Of a stretch of DNA of 64,000 nucleotides, positions 23,660 to 62,382 are shown in pieces. The notes beneath the pieces were generated by a model. That model made no database searches, was not told the origin of the DNA, and was given only the letters and a program-made list of their open reading frames with translations. The position numbers and the translations under genes were made by a program. Every line of letters begins with the position of its first letter. Positions within the stretch are counted from its first letter, which is position 1. The stretch comes from Schistosoma haematobium (lineage: Eukaryota; Platyhelminthes; Trematoda; Strigeidida; Schistosomatidae), in assembly GCF_000699445.3 (NCBI RefSeq), contig NC_067196.1, positions 33,748,616 through 33,812,615 on the forward strand, written 5' to 3'.

Positions 23660-24465
23660 CAGGTTAAAGAGCTCTCAGCTAGTCAAGTGCAATGTGGAAC
23701 TTGGTACGTATATACATTAGTTCAAGCTGCCATCCCTCATTATCACTGAGATTGTCAGACCACATCCTGGAATGATAAAGGTAGTAACAATGTCATTGGC
23801 GGTTGAAAAGATTAAGCGTCAAAAATGCGATTCATTGAAATATAACTTAGTGAAATAAAAACTAATGAGGTATTCAAGGGCTCAGAATTTGTGGGAAGAT
23901 AAAGAACGAGTGCACCTGCGCCATTGCAAACGATTTTAAACCTTATCATTCAGTCTCTAACCGCTGGTTATGATAATCACGCGGACCCCAACCAGATAGC
24001 CTACACTTATTGATATGGTCAAGTTCAACTGTCAGTAACTTCATGAATTGATGCCATGTTTTGGTTTGGTCATCGCTGGGCTTCCTCCAACCTACTTTTA
24101 CACGAGAAAATATTGCCCGTCGAGGTATTCGGAGGATAGGCATACGTAACACATATCCTAACCACCTCAATTGGTGAAGATCTACTGCATCATCAATTGG
24201 TTTGTCATCTTTACCTAGTACCCTATTCCTAACCGAGACATTGCTTATTCCGTGGTTCCAAAATACACGAGCAGTACTTCGAAGACACCTATGACCGAAT
24301 ATTGGTAACCTACGAATACCTTCTATTCTTAGTGACCATGTTTCACACCCAGAATGTAAGACGAGGCGAAGTTCTGCACAGTGAACTCGTCGAATTTACA
24401 TTGCAAGTGACTCAAGTTGGCAAAAGCCAATCGAGCCCTTTGAAAATGTGCCTAGATTTCATCAG
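23660..24465 (-). mobile_element. Degenerate family A-like RTE 3' fragment (A5)
   Basis: On the minus strand, 24170-23946 encodes MRWLGYVLRMPILRIPRRA, WRKPSDDQTKTWHQFM and LSGWGPRDYHNQRLE, the RT C-terminal block of family A. Upstream (24300-24465) a more decayed part of the RT thumb can be followed. Downstream is a 3' UTR related to those at 19260-19555 and 35640-35338 (CATTTTTGACGC- and GGTGCACTC-type stretches). More diverged than the other A copies. Confidence 0.72.
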
Positions 24466-24877
24466 AGTTGAATGGGGTCCCTATCGTTTATATAAACGTC
24501 ACCGGAATCCATTCACCATTCATGTAATAACAACACAACTTATCAAGTACAAGTTAATGTACTCAACTATGAACCACGCTTTTTATGTATTTAGACTCCT
24601 GATACTTCATAAATCTCGAAATAAAGTGGGGTAGTGTTTGAACAAACTATATAATTTGATTAAAAGCCGAGTGATTAAATCAGTTCTATTCCTAATATGT
24701 TAGTTGTGACTGAATGTTTTGACAGAGCACAAGTTACCACGTCTTGTTTGGTATATTGGTCATAATTCGGAAGAATCATATGTTTTAAACTTATTTGGTA
24801 CAAAAAGTTGTTACACTCATTAATAAATGAACTAACAAGCTTGAGTTTCATGAGTAATCAGAACATCTCTCAAATGC
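24466..24877. other. No supportable gene
   Basis: Unassigned AT-rich spacer between the RTE fragment and the family C element. A plus-strand frame of 110 codons beginning at 24302 is mainly a shadow of the RTE fragment. Confidence 0.45.
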
Positions 24878-25350
24878 CCAGGTACAGCCGCGGGTGGAGT
24901 CAGCTCTCCCTCACAAAATACTCTCACATCGCCACGTGCATACATCTACTGTCAGGGAAGTCCTACTCACTGCTTTCTCGTGGCAGGGGTGTTGTTTACA
25001 AAATTGAGAGGACGAAAAGCAAGGGACCGGTGCTTTAACGGGGTTGGTCGACACAGAGGATTCACCTAGGGGAGTTGGGAAACCTTGATTCTAAACCGAT
25101 GGTGCATATGGACTCCAGGATCCTGAAGGAAAAATGACGTATAAACCAATTGTTGGTTATCGGCTACCATGGGACTGCATCTCCTTACGTTGCTTGACTG
25201 CCTTGTGGATCAGAACTTTAGGTTGAAGGCTCAGGTTGTGGTCCCCTAAGAAAACCACCCACTTCGGTCTGGCACCTGGGAAGTATCAGAGCCCATGTAC
25301 AAATTAAGTGGATTGTGTTGCGCATATGTATTCAATGCCTCTGTATATTC
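24878..25350 (+). mobile_element. Short non-autonomous RTE-derived element, uninterrupted (family C, C2)
   Basis: Leader AATGCCCAGGTACAGCCGCG, then a body also found at 60699-61080 and 18365-17986 (GGCAGGGGTGTTGTTTACAA, GACGAAAAGC, CGGCTACCATGGGACTGCAT, CCACTTCGGTCTGG) and a 3' block TGTGTTGCGCATATGTATTC shared with family B tails. The terminal TAAA repeats are missing here, so its last bases are eroded. No coding capacity; the open frames in it do not correspond to any element protein. Confidence 0.68.
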
Positions 25351-25955
25351 ACAATTTACCGATCGAAAGTGACTAAATTTGTTAATTAGTTGTGGTTCAA
25401 GGTATAAACACTTCATAAAATTGTAGTTACATATCAATCCCATTATTAAGGACCTAAACTCTTATCACCTATATTCGTTTTTAAGGTTTTGACTCAGTTT
25501 ATTGATTGCAATGTATTGATATTGATATTATTTGAGTCAGAGTAGCTAGTTAAATAATCTGAGTAGGTCTTGTGCTTTTACTCGTTATATACTGTAAAGC
25601 TTTGAATCATTGGTTACGTTTTGTTTGTTGACTGACAGATATGATGTTTTTCGTAGACTTCTGAAACTTAGGGCTGTTTATACCCTAATATTGCAGTTTG
25701 TCCTTTTTTAAAATTTTGCTTTCATTCCTAATCTTTATACTAGAACTTCTACATTCCTGAGTAGACATAAGCTACTATTTGGTTGTTTTAGATAAAATAT
25801 TCCTTATTTTAATATCTAATACAAATATTCTGAAACCATGAGTGTCATTTGAATAGGTTTTTTAGTCTTAGTACAAATCAGATAATAGATATTTTGACAG
25901 TCTAAAAAATATTGATACTGAAATGTATTGAATTTCAACTATTATTACTAATTAG
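25351..25955. other. AT-rich spacer; possible 3' UTR of the minus-strand candidate gene
   Basis: No coding block. On the minus strand ATTAAA (about 25807-25812) and AATAAA (25498-25503) lie downstream of the candidate terminal exon and could serve as poly(A) signals. Confidence 0.35.
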
Positions 25956-26096
25956 CTATACATTTATAGACAGCAAGAATGTTTCATCTGCGTTTATCCG
26001 TTGACTGTCCATGAAATCGGTGTTATAATGGGCACCATAATCGGAGGAATACTTGTAAACAGTAATCCCACTAACAACCTTTAATGTCTTGCTAAC
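25956..26096 (-). CDS. Candidate terminal exon of an unrecognised gene
   Basis: On the minus strand a good acceptor (TTGTAATTTTCAG) is followed by 46 codons and a stop (plus 25956-25958). Only phase 0 is open. The peptide includes VSKTLKVVSGITVYKYSSDY, HYNTDFMDSQ and DETFLLSINV; it is not low-complexity and matches no transposon protein that I know. It joins in frame to the 29-nt segment at 26212-26240. I do not recognise the family. An alternative is that the frame is fortuitous: the plus strand is also open over part of this stretch. Expression data would decide. Confidence 0.45.
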   Translation of the reverse strand, partial: VSKTLKVVSGITVYKYSSDYGAHYNTDFMDSQRINADETFLLSINV

Positions 26097-26756
26097 CTGA
26101 AAATTGTGATTACAATCTAAAGTAAAGGGTCCCTAAAATAGTGTCATCTCGTTATCATCCCCTACTGTTCGTTGGATCGCAACCTGAATTGGGAATTAAA
26201 ATGAGTTTTACTGTCAACTGAGTAATCTCAAGCAAGTGTGCTGTAAAAAAACTTATGCTAGCTGCTGATTTGATGAAGCAGCAACTACATTCAACAACTA
26301 GGTGTTCTTGTTTATCTAAACTACTAGTAGTAATAGGCCGTGTTATTAAAAAAATATGATATGCTTCAAGTATTCCATCACACTAAAGAATCTGTTGTTG
26401 TTCTTGTCTTCGGAAACGACCTGATTGATATATACTACAATCATCGCTATGGAATGTTATTAGTCCTAAAATATTGTTTATCCTCATACTGAAAAGATCG
26501 TCTATAAAGCTTGAGAAATTGACTTGGAAAATGAGGCCTTGTGTTTTTGAAAAGTAGATTCATTGATCAAGTTTTCATACCACCAGATGCTTGAACATCA
26601 TGTTTTTGTGAAAAAATCACCGTTTTTGAAATTATGTCTAATTTTGATTTTTCAGACAAGGTTGTTCCGTGGAATGGTTTGTTAAGAAAGAGTGTTGATC
26701 CGTTAATATTTTGTAATAAAACATTTTATTTTACTATTGTTTGAACACATGAACAT
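26097..26756. other. Spacer/intron of the minus-strand candidate gene; ambiguous open stretches
   Basis: Apart from the 29-nt segment, both strands show short open runs near 26560-26720 (plus: a TTTTTCAG acceptor then QGCSVEWFVKKEC, stop and AATAAA near 26714; minus: about 40 codons with no acceptor in frame). Neither is strong enough to call. Confidence 0.3.
26212..26240 (-). CDS. Candidate 29-nt micro-exon of the same unrecognised gene
   Basis: Minus strand: a pyrimidine-rich acceptor (TTTTTTTACAG) precedes 29 bases ending at a GTAAAA donor. It accepts phase 1 from the exon at 29152-29218 and delivers phase 0 to the exon at 25956-26096, giving (A)HLLEITQLT. Micro-exons are a known feature of schistosome genes. 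The donor is not the strongest type, so the call rests mainly on the phase fit. Confidence 0.35.
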
Positions 26757-26859
26757 TGGTATAAGGATTTTATTTATTTATTTAACACATAGATATTGGT
26801 ACAATGAGGCGCCAAATACATGTGCGCCACACAAATGTCATTTGATATGTGTTAGGGCT

Positions 26860-26897
<38 letters not shown>

Positions 26898-27203
26898 TAT
26901 AATAATAGCCGGTGCCCAACGATTGGTTCATGCGCCATTTGTTCCTCCAGGATACTGGAGTCCGTGTGCACCATTGGTTTGGAATCACGGTTCTCCAACT
27001 CCCCTAGATGGACTCGCCGTGTTCACCGGCCCGGTTAAAGCGCCGGAAATTCGCTTTTCGTCCTCTCAATTTCGTAAACAACACCCCTGCCACGAAAAAG
27101 CAGTGAGTAGGACTTCCCTGACAGTAGTTGTATGCACGTGGCGATGTGAGAGTATTTTGTGAGGGAGAGCTGACTGTCCCTACTGTCGGCCACTTTTGGG
27201 GGC
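26757..27203 (-). mobile_element. Short non-autonomous RTE-derived element (family C, C3)
   Basis: Minus strand: leader from 27200 (ATGCCCCCAAAAGTGGCC), body to about 26905 (GGCAGGGGTGTTGTTTACGA-like region, ending CACCGGCTA), then an ATA-type microsatellite, then a B-type 3' end (GTGTGGCGCACATGTATTTG, TGTGTTAAATAAATAAATAA). Compared with 24878-25350 the second half of the body is missing. Its head abuts the 3' end of the family B copy at 27205 directly, in the same orientation. Confidence 0.68.
26861..26897 (+). repeat. TTA trinucleotide microsatellite
   Basis: About 12 tandem TTA units inside the family C element, replacing part of its body. Confidence 0.85.
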
Positions 27204-27204
27204 A

Positions 27205-29035
27205 TTTGTTTGAACACAATTATTGGTACAAAAGGTAATTACGTACACATGCGCCACACAATAACAATGGGAATACGAAGAGATAGAGAATGCAAAGTGC
27301 ATATAAGAAAAATTGGAACAATAACGAACAGATCCACACCGCCACTACCCACATCCATCAGAGCTGTTTCCAGAACGCCATCGATAGCAAAGTTGAGGAG
27401 GAATGGTGAGATCGGTCAACCCTGTCTAACCTCACTGCTTGAATGGAACAATGGAATGGGGTGGTTGTATGCCCTCATTCTACCTGATTGTTTTGCATAT
27501 AGGGCTTTTTAGATGTTAATAAACTTTTCAGGTACACCCTTCTTCAACAGATAATCTTTGAGTACAGTCGTCCAATAAATCGAAGGCGGCCCTGATGTCA
27601 AAAAACACGTTTGTTTCCTGAAATAAGTATGGCGGTAGTAAACCAATACGTCCTTGGCCAGAACTAAAACCATATTGATCCTCGTGGGTCAATGTTTCCA
27701 GGACTTTTAGTAACCTGTGATTTATAACGGAAGCTACAAGCGACCTTACGCGTCATTTCCATGGCTTCAACCAATTGCAACCAATGCTCATCTTTACTTT
27801 TCTTTGGGTTGACAGCTAACTTGGAACCTTGTTCCGTTTGATATTTAGTTGCAACAGAAACTGCAATCAATTTCCCCGCATCAATCCATTTAGGGCGAAT
27901 TTTGCGGCCACTTTAAAAAGTAAGATAAGATTATCACAAACAAGGGCATGATCGTAGTCCGGATAAGTATCGCAAAAGAAACGGAATTCTTGTACACAAC
28001 TACGCCAGCAGTGGCTAAATTGCAATGCGATCAATTTTAACTTAGGCATGATATGTAGAGAGAGGATGCCAGGTAGTACATCGGATATGATTGTGACGAT
28101 AGTTTGTGCAAACAAGAAACAGGCTATAGTCTGCTCAAAGTTGTAGTAGTTAATTACCAGTATCTGACATGTGATCAACAAGTCTTCATTGACCACTCTA
28201 CTAACTCTCCATTGCGCAACCCTGCTTAATCCCACTGTTCAAACGAGACAATTGGAGAGAGGTGGGTGTACGCCCTTACTCTACCTGAAATGTTTGTATG
28301 TAGGGCTTTTAAGATGTTAATGAACTTCTCAGACACCCTTCAATAGAAAATTTCAGAGCACTGTCCTGTCTAACAAATAGAGGGAAGCCCTCATGTCAGT
28401 AAGCATAACGATTGTTGGCCTACAAAAAATCAGCCTGATCTTCGCGAACCAATCTTTCCCGGGTTTTGAAGAAACCGGAAAGTATGACGGAAGCCAATAA
28501 TTTAGACGCAATCGTAAGTAGATTTATCGCCTGATATTTGTTGGATATGTGGCGTACGCCCTTTGAAAGATAGGAAAAACTAAGGATTCATTTCATGATG
28601 TTATAAACAACTCAACGAGTTCCTTAACCAAAAGGTCACCACCATCTTGAGGAAGGGACAAATGTAAATCGTTTGGACCTAGTGATTCGTGATCTCTGCC
28701 TCGTTAGGTAGATCAGTCGTCACCTGCCATGAGGGATAGGATAGTCTTATTGATGTCTCTGAGGCAGCAGACTTGTTAAACTGCTACTCGAAAAACACTG
28801 CCCATAGTCCAAGACGTTGGCAGATGCTAGTGATTGGCGTCCTGTCATCTTCACAGATTATTTCGATCATACCAGAATTCTTGTTGCCAGTGGCTCGGAT
28901 GAGTTGAAAGAGCTTTCGGCGGTTACCAGATACAGCTGTTGCTTCCAACTCATTGACATGCTCCGACTAATAGGCTTCTCGGTCCTTACCTAAGGTGGAG
29001 AGCTGACTCTCTCCACCCGCGGCCGTACCTGGGCA
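27205..29035 (-). mobile_element. Rearranged family B RTE mosaic (B3)
   Basis: Two pieces in the same sense. Piece 1 (29035 to about 28211) starts with the B leader (GAATGCCCAGGTACGGCCGC), jumps to the RT linker (KLFQLIRATG-like, CEDDRTPI near 28850) and runs through RT to motif B (GLSRVAQW near 28215). Piece 2 (about 28210-27205) restarts upstream in the endonuclease (DYDHALVCDNLILLF near 27940), passes the linker (ATKYQTEQGSKL, DEHWLQLVEAME near 27800), then a short RT part (SSGGVDLF-like near 27340) and ends in the B 3' UTR (GTGTGGCGCATGTG). Stops throughout. The order cannot arise from one simple insertion; two truncated copies or a duplication/deletion is needed. Confidence 0.72.
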
Positions 29036-29151
29036 TTCAACAAACAGACGAGACTTTCAACTATAGAGTATTTATGGACTGTAAAAAATGATTTTACGTA
29101 GCTTAGAAACACATGTAGAAACAAATTTACATATTTAATTGATTCACTTAC

Positions 29152-29218
29152 CTATATCCATAGGATCATCGCATGGTACTGATTCTTCTACTGTAACTTC
29201 TAGGGGTTGTGTTCTAAC
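29152..29218 (-). CDS. Candidate internal exon of an unrecognised minus-strand gene
   Basis: Minus strand: acceptor AAATGTTTTTCAG, 67 bases open only in phase 0, and a perfect GTAAGT donor (plus 29146-29151). It encodes VRTQPLEVTVEESVPCDDP followed by MDI and one base of the next codon, an acidic stretch. Upstream exons should lie at higher coordinates, towards or across the coronin start, but I could not find one in correct phase. A retrotransposon patchwork (26757-29035) would then sit in its downstream intron. Product unknown. Confidence 0.45.
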
Positions 29219-29800
29219 CTGAAAAACATTTGAGTTATATTTCGCGTTTTAATGTCAACATAGCGACCACAGTCAAGCAACAATTAAATTTAGAATTTTA
29301 GACTATCATCCGGATTATTATTAACAAATCTAAAGAGTTTTAATCACATGGGATGGAATGATTAATATCTTACAAACTATCTGATAACATCCCAAACCAC
29401 TGAGTTGTGTGATCTTTACAACTCTAAAAGTCTTTAATTTGGCGATTCAGTCTGAATTAACAAATTGATGCTGTTCTTTTTATTTTTATTAGAGTTGTAA
29501 CTTATCGAGTTGACACTCATTTTCTAAACAGTTGGTCGTGTGGTTGAAAAATCTCTACTGACGGGGTTTGAGTAACCTAATAGTATGAAAATTTAGAGAA
29601 TGCTATGTACAATCTAGTAAACAGAAATATATATGTTTGTGTTAGATTTACTTTGTGCTCATCACTATATATGTGCCTACAAACTGTGTAGATCGTTGTT
29701 CTTAAAGTTCACAAAAATGATTAGTATACGAGTCTAAATAACTTTATGTCAGTAAAATGACTTTGATAGTTATCAATTACAATATTTTTGAGTGTAATAA

Positions 29801-58897
<29,097 letters not shown>

Positions 58898-59098
58898 CTG
58901 TACACTTACATCATTCGTAAGGCCTACAACAATACCCCCCTTTCATCCTTATTATTATCTGTTATGTGCTACCAGTACGTTCACTAAACACTGTGTAGAT
59001 CATGTCATATTTTTTGGATTGAACAGAATAACAATGACAATTAACCTCGCCATGATCTATCGATTGCATGTATTATTCTGTAAGCTTTTTTAATTTGT

Positions 59099-59104
59099 AA
59101 TAAA
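59099..59104 (+). terminator. Poly(A) signal for coronin
   Basis: AATAAA about 200 bases after the stop codon. A second AATAAA lies at 59258-59263 and could give a longer 3' UTR. Confidence 0.6.
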
Positions 59105-59846
59105 CATCAGAAAAAATCTGTCTTCCATTCACTGTGAACAAAATTAAACATATGAGCTCATTTCTTTATCTCTATGATCAGCTCTTTTCAGTCGTACTCT
59201 GTCCCCCCCTTTATTTATCTGTATGTGTGAATCAATTGATAATTGATTAGCCTTTCAAATAAACAATACTTTTTAGCATTTATAAACAAAACAATATATA
59301 TACTCTTTGGCAGTTTGCCTTCTTTCTTGTTTTTTCTCTAAGGCATAATGTGTGGTTTTAATAGTTTACAAATTTACATTTTTGCTAATTAGTTTACTTT
59401 AATACAACAAACGCATATACGTAGTCTTTGCATTATATCTTTATATGCCTTTGCAATTCACTAAAAATGTGCCACAACCATATATGTATATATGTGCTGT
59501 GTTTGCATGTTAACCTGTGTTTACTTATTCAATGTGTGTGTGTGTAGAAAAAAATTATAAAGTTGATGTATCGCACCAGAGTGCCCATAAATTCTCTTTT
59601 CTTTACTACACATACACACATTGTTAATGATTTCGATGTCTCTTTCCGTTTCTTCGTTTTGACACCGTTTTCCAGCAAATGATGAGATGTTTCTCTTCAG
59701 ATTTATTTATTAATTTCGGTTCGAAAATCTTCGGTTGTTTTACACATGTATGTGTGCTGATTGTTCATCTACCGTTTGGTCTTATCAAAAAGCATATTCT
59801 TCACACTGTTAACACACGAATATAATGATAACAGTGATGACAACAG

Positions 59847-59887
<41 letters not shown>

Positions 59888-60690
59888 CTTTCTTGTGTGT
59901 GTTACTTGCATGACATCTTTTTATTCTATCAGTCTATCTTCCTCATTGTTTTCTTGTAGTTTAGATGTTTATATTTCCTGAGTCACTAGATCGTCTTAGA
60001 CTATTCATACTGAATTCTATGTAGATTTTTTTAAAAGTTCTATTTAACTGTATTTCTATAATTGTTTACAAACTTTACAGCTTCTTTACCTCAGTTTATT
60101 CGTCTTGATATTATATACGTGAATGTGTCCCTTCTGTCTTTACTTTTTAATCAATGTCTGTGGGATTTCACTTTTTCGAGGAAATAAAACTGATTATCTA
60201 ATGGAATTTTGACGACTCAGAATTCAGAAATGTTCTCATTGAATTAATGCCTTTAGTTAATGTTATTTGTTGTTCATTTAGGCGTTATCGTTTATACTGT
60301 TACTGTTGCTATTTCATTATTTTCAAGGTGGAGAATAATAAGTATCCTGAAATGGATTTGTTTGTTCTTCACCTTTTGTAAAACAGTTTTATTTAATGGG
60401 CTTTGATAGGCGACTCTGTATGTAGTCTTTTTTCCATGAATAAAAATCAAAATATTTTTTCATGTAAGTTAGAATTTACAAAGGCCAACACAGTCAACAT
60501 TTCTGTGCTACACTTGTCAGGTACATCTGATATGACATAAATTCTACCTGAAAATGGCAAATTTACTAATGAGATAGGCTTCTTCACTTAGGTTAGATAC
60601 GCATCCAGTGTGTAGAGGATGTTTTATGAGTAAATAACTTATAATAATTGGAATATTCAAGTCTATTACAGTTAACAGATGGGATGTATT
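59105..60690. other. Downstream of coronin: 3' UTR/intergenic, no gene seen
   Basis: AT-rich with a TA run at 59849-59885 and a short TG run near 59536-59545. No coding block. Confidence 0.55.
59849..59885. repeat. TA dinucleotide microsatellite
   Basis: About 18 tandem AT units downstream of coronin. Confidence 0.95.
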
Positions 60691-61336
60691 CCCCCCTGAA
60701 TGCCCTGGTACGGCCGAGAGTGGGGAGAGTCCGCTCTCCCTCTCGAAATACTCTCACACGGCCACGCGTATACAGCCTCTGCCAGGGAAGTCCTACTCAT
60801 TGCCTTCTCGTGGCGGGGGTGTTGTTTACAAAAATGAGAGGACGAAAAGCGAATGTCCGGCGCTTTAACCGGATTCCAAACCAATGGTGCACATGGGCTC
60901 TAGTATCCTGCGGGAACAAATGGCATATGAACCAATTGTTGGTCACCGGCTACCATGGGATTGCATCTCCTTACGATGCTCCACTGCCTTGTGGGTTAGA
61001 TCTTTAGATCAAAGGCTCGGGGTGTGGCCCCTAAGATAACCACCTGCTTCGGTTTGGGCACCCGGGAAGTATCACAGCCCACACACAAATGATGAACTCT
61101 TTATGTCTATGGAAATTATTTTTCTCGCTTCGAAAAACAATCAATTGATTCAAATTATTATCATTACAATTATTGTCATTATTAATACTATTATTATTAT
61201 TACCACTATTGTCATTATTATTATTATTATTTACTACGACATTATTCACCCTCTTTATACTTATACAGCGGCTCGTCTTTGGTGGAAATTCGACTGTATC
61301 TAAACGTTCTCGAGTCACTGTCCGGTTGAAAATTGT

Positions 61337-62382
61337 ATGTTACCACCGAATACGAGAACTGAAGCAGTTTTTCTGAAACCACGTGCACCATTCAAACTGG
61401 CTGCCTTCAACGTTCGCACATTTATGCAGGTCGGACAACAGATAGGGCTGGCTATGTCTTTGGAAAGTCTTAATATTGATGTTTGTTGTCTATCCGAGAC
61501 CCGTATTCAAGACTCTGGCGAAGTACTACAAATTCGATCTCCATCTGTCGCTTCGAAAAGCTTGTTTTACGTGCGCTTATCCGGGGACCCTGTGGCATCT
61601 TCGTCTGGTCTTACTGGCGTTGGTGTCGCACTAAGCGCTAGAGCTGAGGCAGCACTAGTCGATTGGATCCCCATTAACAGTCGGTTATGTGCTGTTAGAT
61701 TAAAAGTTCCATCAAAGTGAGAAGAAATCGGCGTGAGAAACGATGTCTTTTCGTCATCTCCGCCTATGCCCCGACAGATTGTAGCCCGGATGCAATCAAG
61801 GATGAGTTTTACCACCAGTTATCTGTTCTTCTCCAGAAAGTGCGTTCGACAGATATTGTAGTACTAGCCGGAGACTTGAATGCTCAGGTCGGGCGTCTAG
61901 GCACAGAAGAGAGTCGTTTAGGTGGCCGATGGGGACTCGTTGGTCGCAGATCAGATAACGGAGACCGTCTACTGCAACTTTGCACAGACCACAACCTGTT
62001 TCTGGCTAGCACTAACTTTCGGCACAGTCATCGCCGATGTGCCACCTGGCGTCCTCCCTCTGCATCTCAAGCCTGGACTCAGATTGATCACATCGCGATC
62101 AGCTACCGCTGGCGTGGTTGTGTACAAGACTGCCGCTCCTTTTGGAGTACCTATCTGGACTCTGACCATGCCTTGGTCTGCGCCAATCTTGCCTTACTTT
62201 TCAGTGGACAACGAAGTGACCGCCAGCAAAGGATTGATATTAGCAAGCTGGTTGCAACTTCTGTTGCTAGTAAGTATCGAACCGAGCTAGCCTCTAGGCT
62301 AGCTACCATTCCACCGAAAAGTATAGATGAGCGTTGGTTGCAATTGCATGACGCCATAAAAATGGAGGGTAAAACCGCTTGA
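61337..62382 (+). pseudogene. RTE-like endonuclease of copy B2, frameshifted
   Basis: First part 61337-61720: AAFNVRTFMQVGQQIGLAM, INDVCCLSETRIQ-like, GVGVALSARAEAALVDW. A frameshift near 61718 leads to 61717-62382: CLFVISAYAPTDCSPDAIKD, VVLAGDLNAQVG (metal-binding Asp/Asn kept), RCATWRPPS, TQIDHIAISYRW and SDHALVCANLAL (catalytic Asp-His kept). A linker follows (VATSVASKYRTELASRLAT, DERWLQLHDAIKME) before a stop at 62380. The catalytic residues are intact, so the break is the frameshift rather than active-site loss. Function in the live element: nicking the target to prime reverse transcription. Confidence 0.87.

Noticed and set aside
24302..24634. 110-codon plus-strand open frame
   Set aside because: Its first part is antisense to the family A RTE fragment, and the rest has no motif or splice support.
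26657..26735. Plus-strand terminal exon (acceptor, QGCSVEWFVKKEC, stop, AATAAA)
   Set aside because: No upstream plus-strand exon in phase was found, and the AATAAA lies in AT-rich DNA beside a transposon tail; the peptide is too short to judge.
60648..61007. 119-codon open frame near the right end, with similar frames at 18154, 24808 and 27004
   Set aside because: All lie in the family B/C leader; the frames differ between copies and are broken by indels, so the leader is non-coding.
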